Below, piece after piece: positions 11,214 through 25,626 of a stretch of DNA of 64,000 bases. This DNA is from Plasmopara viticola (taxonomy: Eukaryota; Oomycota; Peronosporomycetes; Peronosporales; Peronosporaceae). Made by a program: the position numbers and the translations under genes. The notes below the pieces were generated by a model. It did not search any database. It worked only from the letters and a program-made list of their open reading frames with translations, and had not been told where the DNA came from. Location of the stretch: NCBI GenBank assembly GCA_001695595.3, contig MBPM02000064.1, positions 310,001 to 374,000 of the forward strand. Reading direction: 5' to 3'. The stretch's first letter is position 1, and every line of letters begins with the position of its first letter.

Positions 11214-14200
11214 AATCTATGTAACGAAGCATGTGCAAAAATGTATTTCGGCTACCGCATTATTTGTTCTTGTCTGAGGTGAATTAGCCTTACCATTCTT
11301 TTGCCACACGACAGAAATGCTTTTTGTCACTAGCTCTCACAGCACCTTGCATAAGGTATTCGGGTAAATGTAAGATTCTCTTTCGGTGAGCAGGTGTTAG
11401 CTACCTCCGGCCTCAAGGGATCGAGTGTACAATCGACTGAAGTGTCAATGAGCTTTTACATTTGCTATTGCAATCAAGGCAACGACTTATACTCTTTTTG
11501 ACACCTTTTAAAATATAGTCAGTGTGCAAATGAGAAAATATCGTCATGGTGTCTGTTGTGCATTGGATTTACCATACTTAGGCTTCTCTTAACAAGAACT
11601 CATTTTCTTGGTATAAGAGGGCGGCTTCACGGAGCATCCGTGGGATGATCATTCTTAAACGTTTATACATAAAGTCGGTTGGGTCATAGTGATGATCAAA
11701 CAGACATCGAAGAAGGCTATGCATCAATCAGGTATTTTTCTTATACTATCGCAAGGAGTTTCCCTGGCATTGAAAGGTACTTTGACACGAACATCAGCAT
11801 GTGTGTCTAATCCACCAGAGTCTGTACCAGCGACAGAGACGGTGCTTTTGTCGTAGATTGCGAGTGAGAAGTAGTCCGCCCACCAAATCGCTTGAACAAG
11901 CAAATACACTCACTACATTACAACAGGGATTGCTTACATTCCATTAGCTCGGCCATGCAAAACGTCTCGCTCGTATTCCATATAGGCAAAGTTTCCGGCC
12001 TGAGATTCGCTTGCTAAAAATATCGTTCTCGCTCGGTACGAGAAGAAGAGGGCTAAGTTAAAGACGAATGATAACGGTATGTTTAAATGTATTAAAATCA
12101 CCAATGTAGTGGGCGATAGAGTTTGGAAATCGTCCGTTGCCGAGTCTTGACACAAATCATAATTCTGGGCACTGGGTGCGACGAGAAAGATGAGGAGCTT
12201 CCGAATGAGCGTGATCTAGCTGATAGACACCATAGTATAGAGCATTACGTTTACCTGCTTAGCGCACAAAAAAAAATCCTTGTTAGCCACTTCTTGTGCA
12301 TCGTGTGCGAAATAAACTTAATTTGAAGCGAGGTCATTGTTCTAGTGCATTTTCACGCGTGCTTTGGCAGTGCATTAAAATTTATTAAAAAATTACTTAC
12401 CGTCGTAGACGCCAGATAACGAAAAATACTTGCACCTGATCTGACGACGCTTTCAAGGTGTTACAATTTAAACTGACCAGATTGAACTTACGCCCGTCAG
12501 CTCAGATTCTAATTTACTAACTGAGTAAGTCGAAGACAACTCAAATCTAAGATGATACACCTTCGGCATGATGCCAGGTGAGCTCAAGCACCAAATGTGC
12601 GGCTAAACGACCGCGCGTTCTTACAAAGTCATGTCGCTTGTAAGAACTGATCGCAAAGGCCTTGAAGTAATAATTTTAGAGCTATTTAACGGACCACGCG
12701 TGTCTTGTAAAAGCGCTGCCCCTTGATTACACACTCCACATGAATGTGTTGCTGAATGTGGTGATCATGCAGCGCAGAAGGAGAAAAAAATCTGTTTCGG
12801 ATTCACACTTTTTCGCATAGCAGCATTAGCTCCTGCGCGACCAAGAGATCGCGGTTAGATTATTTCTCGGTAATTCGGGCTAAAGTCGCCGTACTCAATG
12901 ACAGCAACTAGCCACTCCGTCAGCATCATTTACAATGTCTTACGCACAACAAAGGTAAGAATAATTTTGGCAAAGCCCTTTTGCGCAATATTAGGCAGCT
13001 AGTAGACATAACTTTACACTAATTAATTTGGAACTCGTGACTTTTCTTAGCCATACTTTTTCGCATCAAATGCTAGAAATGACAGCATCCTCAAATCTTA
13101 CAGCTTTAGGTCTGTTAATATAAAAACGCTTTAGACTGTTCCATTAGCCATTCGGCTGGAAGGCGCTTTTCTCGTTGCTCTACCTCATGACATTATTTAA
13201 CTTTCTCTGCTCACTGCAATCATTTGTTGGCATACCATTTTCTCGACGATGTACCAAGACTCAAGCGTTATTCTAAGCTATTGGGCGTGATGGTGCAAAT
13301 TTGGAGCATTTTAAATTAGTCGTATGAGTTTGGACAGCTTTAGATATACTTGCACCATGGCTTATTTCAACGCAATAATATTGCGAGAAATAGGCGTGCG
13401 CACAGTATAGATTCAATCGATCACAATTGATTAATCAAGGATCTAATCCGTATGTATTCTAAAGTGCAACAATGCGACGAGTTAAATGGGCAAGGATTGC
13501 CACAAAGTCAGCCACGAAAAATACCAAGCGTTTCCCTGAACCATGGGGCGTAAAAATAGAAGTAGACCGACGTTTCGCACGCTGCGGAGCACAATTTGTA
13601 TATTTCAAGTCACCACTTTCACAAACATTTGCATTTCTCTAAGTCGCATGACGGCTGGTCTACAAGTGAAAATCCTCGCAGCCACATGTCTGAGCCTATC
13701 GGCCCATACTGAACCAGAAATCAAAATCCGCCTTATTACTCATCCAGGCATTTGAAGTGCGCAAGGTTTTGCCAATTAAACGCGTTTCCACTGGTCAATT
13801 ACTATTATGATACCAGCAACACAGCTGTGCCACGCCATACTATTGAAAGGAGCGGTGACGCATATTTTAAATGCAGTTCTGTGGTTAGGACATCCCTTTT
13901 CTAGCAATACTATCATGGACCAATGTTCCAGACAAGTCTTCAATAAACATTTAATCGCCCTAGTGTCGCTGCTAGAAAGCCAAACTATGCACAAGATCCA
14001 AGACCCTGATTAGCGTCGGAAGCGCACAAATCCTTTCGTGGATCCATTGGATGACCGCGATCTGACCGATCAGCTGTCTGTTCTTCGACTCTTGGACATT
14101 TGACAAGGTAGACAAGACACCAAGATCCTCCAAGAGCAAGCTCTTTTAGGATAAAGCAATCACCAGCATATAGTCAAGCCTGACGCGATTTGGCTATTCT

Positions 14201-15514
14201 GCTAGCGCGAGATCGAGGCCGTAAATTGTGCGGCTCACTCGGAAAGCGATCAACAGAAAATCAGTCCATCTTTGCCAATTTCGTAGTCATAAGCGATCTG
14301 CATATTTCGCACTGAGTCGAGCAAGCTCTCCGCGCAAGAGTGCTTTCAGTCCCGCATTTATCTTATCATCTTAAACTCAACCCACTTAATCTGCTTCGAC
14401 CCATTGTACAACGTCCGTCGGTAGCACGTCTAGATATATTTATACTTTAGCAAGTCATAAACGCTTGACATCTTTTCGTCGTAACGCCTTTTTTTAATTT
14501 GTTGATGAGTGTGCTCATCTTGATCCTCTCGGTCAAGCATGCTCTTACTCACTACATGTATCGGTCATGATTAGCTTTTCAATTCATTGTGCAATAGGTA
14601 CACTGCCTTCAAAGCAAATCCTTTTTTGCTTTTTTATGATAAAAATCCGTTCATTGCTCTTCTTTTTATGGGACTGCATGGCTTGGATGCGATGCACTCC
14701 AACTTTATTCTGCTATATCATTTTCAGCAGAAAGCGTAAATGGGACCCCCTCTATCAGCCTATTCTAGTTCATTGTATATAATCCAAGGGACATTACTTC
14801 AGCGATTAAATGTACCTTGAGTGCATCGTCCCCTCCATTTCTCTTTCAGCTATATTTAGAAAGAAAAACGCTTTAGGATCCATCTCTTCTGCTGATAGTA
14901 AGCGTACCAGCAGAACGACCTGAGAAATACTTCACCGGCATTATATTAAACACATGGAAATTTAAAATATACAATTTTTCCTCGCGCTCTCAAGACGCGC
15001 CGTACGCTAAATTACCACTATTTTGCCATGGCACATTCAACTAGTATTGGGGCACAGCCCTCTTTCAAGCGATCTGCCTCCAGCATCTACCTCGATAACT
15101 ATAATTGTAGGTGCTTAGTCTCGCTTTTTGATTGTTTGATGAAATGTCTAATCTACTCGATCGCGGGTGGTGCACTCTCGTTGCATACAGAAAACCTACT
15201 GGCTCTGGCCGCAGCCATGTTGTCTAATAATTTTGAGCAATAACGTCGTTTCGACTAGATGGAGCATCGGATATATGTACCAGATAAAGCGGAGTGTACA
15301 AAGGAGGCAAATGTTAGCGGTTCGCATGTTCGCTCGAATCTTATTGTTTTGCATCGACAGCGTACATTCTCAGTGCTCTAGCCAGAGTTTGCGCAATTTG
15401 CTCCGCTATTTTGCTGATATGAGGTCTATAAAATGCTCTTGCGATGCCTTAGAAAAATTGGCATGAAACCTGGTCTCGAATTATATCGGATAGCTTCACC
15501 ATCTCAGAATTAAT

Positions 15515-15815
15515 GCAGCACACACATATCTCGTAAACTTGGCAATTTCTGGCCAATTCTTGACCAACTTACTCCGGCTTTTTAATCGCTTAACCCGTAA
15601 AAAGCTGTGGTCTTTATGTGAGACCTTTCCTCGTATAGTCCAAGCCAGCGAGGTTTTACTCTGATTGCAGCGCGCATATCTTATAATTTTGGCAACTATT
15701 GTGATGGATCTTGAGCCACTTACATTGGCTACTGCACTGATTGATCCGTAAAAAGCTTCGTGCTTTTCCATAAGACCTCTCCTGCTTCACAATTCAAACA
15801 TTGCCTCATATGCCA
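15515..15815. repeat. Degenerate tandem duplication, ~152-bp period
   Basis: Both units start GCAG(C)...CATATC and end with a CCGTAAAAAGC...AGACCTYTCCT block. The two copies are clearly related but diverged, so the duplication is old. No coding role seen. Confidence 0.5.
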
Positions 15816-17042
15816 TTGTACGCTCTTGTATAATACTCTGACTGGTTGAAAAATTCGCCCGGCATCTTAGTGTCCTTGCTCCAAGCATATATGAAACGAT
15901 GCAAGATGTCTTCTTGTGGGTATTTAAAAGCCACAACCTCATGATCAAATAACGCTTTCCTTTGCTTTTTCTGCCTGCAAAAATGACTCTCAAATAATAA
16001 TCAGATCTGGTGGCGATTCACGCAGTGCGAGACTTTGACGGAGGAGCACTCAATTGCTGGGACGATGCCATCATTTCATGTTGGATCAAAATCCTAAAGG
16101 CGAGAAACGCAAGCCATTTGCACATGATCGAAAAAGTTGTCAGCAGAACTTTCACTGCGACACTCACCACCACAATGGCTTACCCTATTAAAGATTGCTA
16201 CATTGTTAGCGCTTTTTGCATGAAAAATAAAAAAGCTTGTAAAGCATATCCACTAGAGAATCAAGCCACTTGAACGCTAAGGTATGCTGCCAGAATAGAA
16301 TAGAAAAAACGCTCACCCGTCTTAAAGACAGGATAAGCTGAGTATTTTTACCTCTGTACCCATGCATACACCAAAAGGAAGCAAGGTGATAATAGCAAAG
16401 GAAATGGGCTGATCGTTAATACTAGTAATATTAGCTATGGTGCTGGTGCTCTTAACTTTCAAAATTTCAATGAATTTGTTCGGTCAATATCGCTATGGCG
16501 CCAAGTCTACCTTTGTGGGAAACGTGTTGGTTATAAATATATACTACACGATGTAAAAGTCGTTTAAGCATCCTATGCTCGAGAAAAATCAGCACTATGG
16601 AAGCAGCCTTACTCTTGGATTGCGGCACCGATGCATATGTTTCGTTTTTATTATGGGGCTGGCTAGCATGTGGCCGAAAGCAAAATGCATTCATTTGTTG
16701 GCTTAAATTAGAAATGTATCGTACGAATAGGCGCACTGATATTCAAGCCACTTCGACTGGAGCCCCGTCGTATCTTTTCGAAACATGGGGCATACAAGGC
16801 CAAGTAAGACGCAGTTTTTGATCATAACCTTTTTGTTCCAGCCGAAAACGGATAAGATCTATTCAACAAAACATTTTTTTCCAATGAGTTCCACATACAG
16901 TTGATCGAACGAAGACCGCGGTACAAAGAGCGTGTTCAAAAGAAGAATGAAAACCATTGATTGCACTCGATGCATTTTAGTGCCACTAGTTTCAAAAGCA
17001 TTCGAAGCTCTAAAAGATTTTTGTTAAGAAGGCCAAACTCTT

Positions 17043-17276
17043 TTGGTGAACAAGGACATGAATGCAAGAAAATTTTTTACGGCCTTGAATACTAGTAATG
17101 GGAAAACTTGGAAATGTGGCTGGAAGGATATTGCATATAATGGCAGCAAAGATTCGTCACAATTCGCCCGCCAAATAAAAGTGCTCGGTTTTCCAGGCTA
17201 CCATAGACGCTATGAGGGAGGTGGACGAGTATACCGACGTGCCAAAAAGGCGATCGGAGAATTAATTATTCGATAG
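17043..17276 (+). pseudogene. Possible BED-type zinc-finger relic of a hAT-like transposon
   Basis: A 77-residue open frame holds FFTALNTSNGKTWKCGWKD followed by a GFPGYH segment. The order resembles the start of BED-finger transposases (FF..., W-C...C..., H..HP.Y), but the second Cys and the His pair are not in place. I see no transposase core downstream. Tentative. Confidence 0.25.
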
Positions 17277-20200
17277 ATCAGACGACAGAGATGATGAAGG
17301 ATGGATTCAAATCTCAGCTTAGACCATTACGCGATCAGATCATAGAGGATGAGATAGTGTGACGATCGCGCGGTCGAATTAAGATAATACGTATGGAGCG
17401 CTTCGACTGGAGACGGAAGTGTTACGTCGAGATGCCGAGGGCAGGATTGTCTGCAGGAAAGAGAAGTCAATAGCTGAACATCTAGATGGCTAGCTGGCGG
17501 CCATGCCTATGGTGCTACAGCATCCGAAAACTAATACTAAAATAGAGTCAGTTTAATGGGTCAGGAGGTATAGAACTAGAGAAGGTTGTGAGTCTTGGAC
17601 GAATACTTATAGATATACTCCATCTGCTTCTGTGAAAAGTCATTTTGCTGCACGAGAGGTTTGATGTGGTACAGACGTAGGACCATTAGCTTAGTGGCAT
17701 ACCAATAACGTAAAGTGGCTATGCTGCTGCGCAGGAAGCTGTCAGGCTCGATCAAGGGTATTCTGCTGGTAAAAATCATTTAGGTGACAAATTTCCTCGA
17801 GTGTCACCATTGCTGTAGTAATCAATCAAAATGAAGTCGACATCCGACTTGGATGGGTGAACGCTTTCCAAATGTCCTAATTAGTCTGATGATCCATTTG
17901 ATGCCTATATCTGGTGCCCTGCTGTAAAATGAGTTTAGGTTTTGCTGACTCAATACGAAGAACAAACTCTTGGTAATATGGGTCGCTAAACAAGTCTGAC
18001 TGATATATTTTTGCTTTCGATAAACCCCTGCGTCGGTCCGAGTAGTTGCGTACTCCTTACATGCTCAATGAACTACCGCAAACTTGAAATGGATGTTGAG
18101 ACACCAGGTATAAACACACAAAGGCTGTTAATCGAGCATATTGACATGAAACCAAATATGTTCTTACTGATGGAAAGAGTGGCAACGATAGATGTCAGAC
18201 GGTCAAAGTTTGGCAATCATACGATTATGTATTACTTTTGAATCTGAAGCCCGCATTACTTGAGTACATGAGTGGGGTCTGCCGACGCTCTGTATTTATT
18301 TTCTGAAGGAGTCTATGCATAGCTCTCACTCGCATCTGATCTGGTCAACGTTGTAAGACCGGCCAAGCTGTCTTGCATTTACTCTCATGCGTCTACCCGA
18401 ACACTAGGCTAAAGTCACCACACAAAAAAATAATGTCCCGTATTCAACTTGGCCAACAAATTAAATTTAAGTCGAGATCGCTTCTTTGTCTTAGTCGTTG
18501 TTTGATTGGACAAGTATCGTTCAACAGTTCTACAACAATACACTGAGGCGAAAGTCATAAGATTGTACTGATCGCACCACGCCCCGCTACACGTGAGCCA
18601 AAACGTTTTTCTTTCGTCTTGTTTCACGAAACAAGACCACACCAGATTGCTGGCGCATTCTTGCGTTTCCAAGACGATCGACGCCAAGATCAAATCTAGA
18701 TTCTTCCCCGGAACAATACTTGTTACCATCGTCTACAAAAGTTTGTCACCGTCTCTGGCACACTTTATGACTTGAAACAACTAAGAAGACAAAAGATGTC
18801 GCAATTGATACGTCTCAAATCAGGTGATCAGATCAACCGCGCTTGTACCAAGTGCCGGGACAGTACCTAGGTATATGTGGTAGATCAGCATCGTCAAACA
18901 GAGGTACAAGAATCAAACCAAAAACTTGTTTTAGCGTACGACTGGTGGCTCATACTAACGTTAATATGCAGTCATAGTAGAAAATTAACGAAGCCAAAAT
19001 CGCCTAGTTAGTCGCACAGACAACTACGACGCAGCCAATCTCGGTCAAAGTGCCGCGGTGCCGGATCAATTGCAATCTTCTGCTTCGGCATGCCGAAGAG
19101 CACGTAAGCATAAGTCCAGTTGGCACTCTCACTGGCATACCCGTATCATCCGATCTGATTTAAACTCTTCTGTTTTCGGCATCTCACCTCGCTTATGTCA
19201 TTAAGAGGCGACACGTACCTAACACATTCTTTTTTGGAGCTCTTATTGTCGTTAAGATTGTTTATGATAACGCAGTGTTTCCAAAGCTGACAGGCTTCTA
19301 TGTATCTCCAAATTCTTTGGATGAGCTTTACATTGATCCACTGACACGCAGTGTGCTAAAACGTTTGCCTTGTGTTATCTCTGGAGGCCATTTTCGACGC
19401 TCCTCGATAGCTTTTACCTTCCAAAAGCCAATTAACAAGAGAAGCACAATGAAGTGAGCTGGCACTGAGTTTGGCGGACCCTGTAGATATTAATACCTCC
19501 AGCAGGTCACTAGAGCTTCAGAGTGACGCGATTAGATTGGTACCTTGTTGGAATACCGACAGTTTTTGAAAAGGAGCACGAATGGGTAGTGGAGCAAAGA
19601 ATAAAGCTGAGCAAAACATGAGATGGGATCACCTAGGGAGAGGCATAGAATTGTTAGTCGAATGTTGTGCACGCCAGGCTGCCGATAGAGGCTGTCACGA
19701 AAGTGACTCGCCACAAGTCACAATTTTTGGAGATTGCCAAAGCGGGTTATATTGATGGACCAAATTTAGACGCAAAGTTTCAGCATCTAAGTGCCAAAAA
19801 TATAGGACCAGAAAAAGGTCGATATCACAATCTTCACAAAGCATGCTAACCCGTATCAGCTGTATGAAGGCCTTACGGCAATATTTCCATCTTTATCAAC
19901 ATTGCTAGATTAATGCTTGCACCCCAAATTGACATCCACCACCTACCAACCAAACGTGATTTTTTTTACAATTAGGTTCTTCTACCACAGAAACAACCGC
20001 ATGGCGGAGAATCGAGGTGGAGACTACCAATCTTCGAGTATAAGGAGACAAAGTAAAAGGAAGCGCGCACTCGACTTCACAATAATGGATCTGGTGAGGT
20101 CGTTGTGCAGCCGTGGATCTACAGCTCATGCATATCATTTCAGTCGCAAGCTGTACCTAAGTAGCCACTTCGTCCGGAGGATTGTCGTCGTAGAATCATG

Positions 20201-20532
20201 ATCAATTAAGAAAAATGATTGGTTGGTCTAGGTCGTGGTGCTAAATTATACGCAAAGACAAACAATGGACACATCTTATTCAGCCGCACTTGAAGCATGA
20301 CTCCGAGATTGTCGTTGACCACACTAAACAGATTAAGCTATGATCGGCAATGAGAACACTAATCTTATCTGAAAACTAACCAGACATGTCGTCAATAAAT
20401 GGCGGTGAACCGCTGTACCAAAAGTCGAAAAGAAACCAGTGCTTACCATTGTGGAATGTCTGACTGAAAGATAAGTTTCAAAATTATTGGCTTGCATCAT
20501 TTCGACACTATCGTATGAAGATGCAGATAAAG

Positions 20533-20600
20533 CAGGAGTGGCGCAGCTAATAGCACATCTGCTATTTGCAAGAAAAGCTGGCCTTCTAAACCGGATTTTG
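20533..20600 (+). pseudogene. Degenerate tRNA-like sequence (tRNA pseudogene or SINE head)
   Basis: GTGGCGCAGCTAATAGC at 20538 matches a pol III A box/D arm, a TTTGCAAG anticodon-loop-like stretch follows, and TTCTAAACC at 20584-20592 resembles a B box. Spacing is right for a tRNA, but the stems do not close well. Best seen as a relic. Confidence 0.3.
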
Positions 20601-22835
20601 GGATCGGATCGGGCGACCTCAAATACCCTTGAGCAAAATATCCGTCTAGATCGATCGGATAAAGCTGGGCTTCTTGAATGCTTGCAGACGTGGACATAGA
20701 TGTTTTGTATCCAAGACTTAAACAAACTTGCCTACTATGGCCGCAGTGACAGGTGCGCTAAAAAAAGGGACATTAGCGATACGATATAGCGCTTGATCTT
20801 GTCGCTCACGCTGATTTTAAATGACCGAGCCTTGCATGTTTTGCAGCTGATCGAAAGTGCCCCACACGTTTAGGAGTGCAGACACTCTAAATGAAGAACA
20901 GCCCGAGTCAGTTACATCTGCTGGAAGCTTGAGCACTACCAGAATTGCGATAGGCCAATATATCGAAGCCACACCAATTTTCGCATAGAGTAGGCTAGTA
21001 TGAGGGCGAACAAAATATTTTGTACCGACAAACTCTTCCTGGTTCCACTGAGTCCAGACATGGTTAAGACTAGTTCGATCAAGCCAAAAGAATATGGAAA
21101 TAAGAGTAAGAAGTTAATGAACGATCTGATCATGGAATGACACTTTGAAAAAGATTTAAGAGTTAAGGGACATGAGAGTTGCTGGTAAGATTGACCTCGC
21201 GAAGGAGCAGAATCTTAGGCGACAATCTTTTGGCGATGGCGACTCACCTCTCCTTACCACACGCTCCTCTAACTTCTTGATTTTGAAGTCAGCTTAGTCG
21301 TGCTTGGTGGCATTATTGGCGCTTTGATTTGAAATAGACGAATGAAGTCGTATATTACATAATTTTGAAAGAATGTCACCATCCGGGACACTCCTCTAGC
21401 ATGACGATCTACGATTGTTTGTTTGAACTGTGTGAATTGATTGCTATTAGCGGTGTGCATTCCATCTTAAATATTTTTATAATTGCGACAGCATTTCCAT
21501 TACGCTATTTTTGAGCTCTTATACGACACATTAGCACTTCTCCACATCAATTAGCGTGTTCTCCAGATGTCGCACCACCAGGTCGTAACGACGCTGGCTG
21601 AAGACGACAAAGAAATGGGCGGCGCTTATCATTTAACGAGGACCGTAAGCTAAGGCTCTAAAATGGCTATCTTCGTTGTCTAATGCTCCTCTCGAAGTGC
21701 TTTAGACAAGTCGACAAAGCCATCGAAAGCTAAGCATAAAGTTCTTACTAAAACCAATCCCTCCGTCAAGCTGATTTGAGATCTGCTCAAGGGCGAAGCC
21801 TAATTTGGACTGGAAGGAGAAATCACGGGCTTAGCCCTTTGCTAGTAAAATATTGTGGACAAAGGGCTTCACTACGATAGACGGAAGATCAAAACATCCA
21901 AGGTTCAAGTGTGACGTCTACTTACTGTGTCTGGTACGTGCAGATAGAGGATGGTTGTAATGAAGCGATTTGCGCGATCGACAATTGACATGCTGGAAGG
22001 GAAGAGAAAAATAGTAAAATAGGTCGGCAAAAATCGGTAGCCTACTAGCTACGGCGAGAATGGATAAAAAAGAGGGTACCTAGCACTATTACTGGATCAC
22101 CTAGATGCAGTCATTTTGATACGTGATTGAGAATAAAGTGTTCTGCCAATATCAATCTCGCGAAAGCATGAATGTATCGAACAGAATGGTCACGCGATCT
22201 TCGTTAATGACTTCAAGTATCTACAAGCGAACATAAAAGAAATACGATACGATTGGCTACATGAGATCTGATTAGCTACGTGATATGCTTCACACATGAG
22301 GCCATCCATAATCGACTTTCGTATTGGATTTAAAGCAATCTCCATATGCGTTCAATCACCTAGTTCATCCGCGATCTATTAGTCAAATTTGGAGAATTTA
22401 GGCGGCCGATCTAAATCATTGTATCTGAGAAAGGCTTGTCTTCAAGTGACAACATATTATAAGACTGCGGGTAGTTTATTGTGTTGATTCACACAAACAC
22501 CGTATGCTACATGCTTAAAGAGTCACATCGGCATTAAATGGGACAGCTTTATCTGCTACTCTTGCCATTGGATGCAAACAAAACAAATAAGTAAAAGGTT
22601 CTACGTAGACATAAGCGTTACTCGCCGATCTTTTCAGCTACGTACGTGGCTTGCCGTATGAAAACAGCATGATGCAGGCTTCTTCATCTATGTTGTAGTC
22701 TTACCTATCTAAGCCACACTTTTAATAAAACCTGTCCCTTCTTAGTTGGCCGTCCGAAAAGCAGCATGTTATTGGACCTCGCAAGTTTTGCAAGCCAATT
22801 TGCTTTCCACCGCAATTATACATGTCACCAAATGA

Positions 22836-22885
22836 TAACGCTGTTCCTACTTTATCAGCTCACTGATAAAGTAGGAACAGCGTTA
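22836..22885. repeat. Perfect inverted repeat, 23-bp arms, 4-bp loop
   Basis: Arms 22836-22858 and 22863-22885 are exact reverse complements (TAACGCTGTTCC... and its mirror) around CTCA. No tail of T residues or flanking gene suggests a terminator role. It sits in an otherwise decayed region. Confidence 0.9.
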
Positions 22886-25451
22886 AACCACATGACGATG
22901 CAATTTGCGTCAAATTCAAAGTGGTATTAGACAAATATTACCGATAATCTACAGATTCCACGTTTTTTGGCTCTAGACACAGCTTGATTACGACTTTACG
23001 GCTACAGATGATTACGATTGCTGAGTTGATGTCTGTTTAGAGCAACCTTTGTACAGCCGTATTTGAGCCGTATTATTAGCATGATGACGGATTTGGCTTC
23101 GCGATTTGGTACTTGCCTTATCGCAGAGCACAGAAATGGTCATTATTGGAAAAATGCGGGGTAGTAAGACGAGCTTAAAAAGCCGAAATTTATAATTTGA
23201 TAAAATATGCGGACAGATCAGCGTTGGCGTATTGTTGGTAATTGCTCGACCCGGGACTGAGACGCGCATGCTTTGATACCCGTAGGATCCGAGTCAAGTC
23301 AGCCAAAATAGGTCACTAAAGTGGACGGACTATCACACTCGAAAGTGTGATCGCGTTCCCCGAGCAATTTCGGGAGGTTAAAAGCAAGCCGATCAGCAGA
23401 TACTGCATATTATATACCAGAGTGACAATCATTTTCTTCGCCCGGCTCAATGACGGCGCTAGTAAAATACGTGTTGTTGGCCTCGACACAAAGGATTATT
23501 ATCTTGATTTTATGAAACCTTTTGGAGATAAGTTAGCATTTGACTAATTGCACATGGTGATACGATAGTCATGACTATGGCGATTGAGATCAATGGAATG
23601 CAGAAGTTTTAATTGCTGGTCAGAAAGTGATTGTGTATTGAAACAAATAGATTAAGGCGAAGAAAATCGGTGCTCAGAGATAGATCATTAGTTAGGTGCA
23701 TTAATCAAAAGACAGACTGAGTTCAACTAGTACCGTTCATAGCGCACATACGAGGGACTCGAAACAGACCACACAAGAAGGCAATCAATTTACGCAAAAC
23801 ATAGCCCTTACCGAGTGAATTGTCGACTAGACATAGAACCAGTTCCGGCTTCTCCATTAAGAAATACCGAGAATGTGTTATATCCTGACCTTGCCGACCA
23901 GCATAATGCGCAATCTTGGCCTCAGAATTGTTTCTAAAGCTAAAATGCGACTCTGGTGACTATTTAAGTGGGGCGTGGTCTATTTGCCTACTGATTTGTT
24001 AATTTGTGAGCGATTTCGAATAGACGCAATGGCTGCTACAAATTTAAGGATTCGTCTGGCGTAGATATCCATTCACACTCGTCTTTCTCGTTAGTGCTAC
24101 GCTTTGAGCGGCGGCTTCACTGACAAGGAGTCTAACCAACCGTGGGACTTGTAACTGCTTTACTTAAAGTGAATGATACTAATCCTTTCGAGAAGGAAAC
24201 GCATCCGTACATTTTTTTTGGACGACGAGATGTTGACTGGACACTTGTTGGCAAGGCGAAAAATCAAATCTGACAATATTTCGCCGGCGAATGATTTTAT
24301 TTTTTATATAGAAATACCATTATACTGACGACGCGACTCTCCGAAACTTATAAATGGATAGCCTATCCCTTTCTCATGTGCGATAAAACTCTGTACTGAG
24401 CATTAGTAGCTTTGGCTTGTCATATGCACTGAATTTCTCAACAAATATACGCAGTACGATTTGTATCAGAGTGCGTGACCGCAATCACTAGCAGAGTACC
24501 CCTCAGCTTCGTATCTGTACTATTTTTGAGCTTTATAGCTCACAATGGGTCAAGGCAACGCGCTCCCACCCTCCCAAATTTCGCTAATTAGCAGGGAAAA
24601 TTGTGTTCCCGAGAAAAAAATGATCCTTTGTGCATTTGAACAAAGGAGCACTTTTACTAGCACAAGAAAACTCTAGCCTCTGAAACTCAATTTTTTATCG
24701 GCAAATATACAGAGTGAGACCATTATTGTAATAATGGTCATAGTGACTCAGCATTGCCTTATCTTTGGAGATAACTGATGGTACTGTACAGCCATATCGT
24801 ACTGTATACCCAATGTATGCACTTTTTAGCCGGAAGTAGTTTGCACGACCATTTTTTTTTATTGAAGGTCATGTAATCAATGCGAGCTTACATATACCTA
24901 TTTGCCGGTTTATACATACGTACGCGTCAATAAAGGAGACCTTCCATGCCCCGAACTCACAATCGGAAGAGCGCAGTTCCTACAATTCCTCTTACGGTAC
25001 GTTTCAAGCCGGGTGGTATCACCTTGCTCCTCGGATGGGTTAGAGCGTCCCGTATTCGTGGCGGTGGTAGCGATACAACCCGTTTGCTTTTGATTTGTAC
25101 GCGTGCGCAAAGACGGCAACAAAGACCCAATTGAGTCGTCCATGTTTTGTATGGTCAAAGGAGCCGCTCAGACGAAATATAACAAACCCACATCCACCGG
25201 CTTTCTGTTCTTGGCCATACGACCAGCCTGCCAGATCGTCTTTTAACTCGCAGTCTATCCACTTGAAAATTTGCATTTCATTGTCGTCCTTGCACCTTTT
25301 CACCATTCATGTCATCAATGTCAAATTTTCCGTGGACAGACCCGCACGTTGCAGTGAGTCACGAGACAATCTGATGGGCTGGTCGCCAGAGTCAACAAAA
25401 AGCCTCGAATCAACAAAAGCGCGACGTTTTTAGCAGCAGTGCACTCTATGC

Positions 25452-25626
25452 AAATCACGAAGCCAGTCAAGAAGGTTCGTCATTGCTGTGCAAAGCTCGA
25501 TCGTTTTTCCACTTGTCTCGTCGTGTGCACCGTCAAGCCTGCCAATTGGGCAAACGAGCCGACATTTCACACCATGTGAAATCTCCGCATCTGGTTGGCG
25601 ATCTCTGAACAGATGCAGATAATAAG
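25452..25626 (+). promoter_or_regulatory. Upstream region shared with the inverted bZIP paralogue
   Basis: This block is clearly related to the sequence upstream of the second bZIP gene (37706-37880, minus strand): shared stretches include GTCATTGCTGT.CAAAGCTCGAT, GTCGTGT.CA.CGTCAAGC and GTGAAATCTCCGCATCT. CATTTCACA at 25563-25571 resembles the oomycete initiator consensus CATTYYNCA; the matching site upstream of the paralogue is altered. The function as a promoter is inferred. Confidence 0.5.

Larger units (their letters stand above)
11214..25451. other. Long gene-poor AT-rich region
   Basis: About 14 kb without a convincing intact gene. Minus-strand stretches 12155-11934 and 11909-11724 look coding-like (a membrane segment followed by ARTIFLASESQAG; then GTDSGGLDTHADVRVKV) and could be exons of a broken membrane protein, but no splice joins them cleanly. 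An imperfect 152-bp tandem duplication lies at 15515-15815. A 10-bp-arm palindrome lies at 24718-24739. A GC-richer block at about 24900-25430 has several short overlapping frames with no recognisable motif. Other relics are listed separately. Confidence 0.5.

Noticed and set aside
11724..12155. Possible two-exon membrane protein on the minus strand
   Set aside because: No GT-AG pair of reasonable length joins the two coding-like frames in phase, and no family is recognised; kept only as a note in the gap entry.
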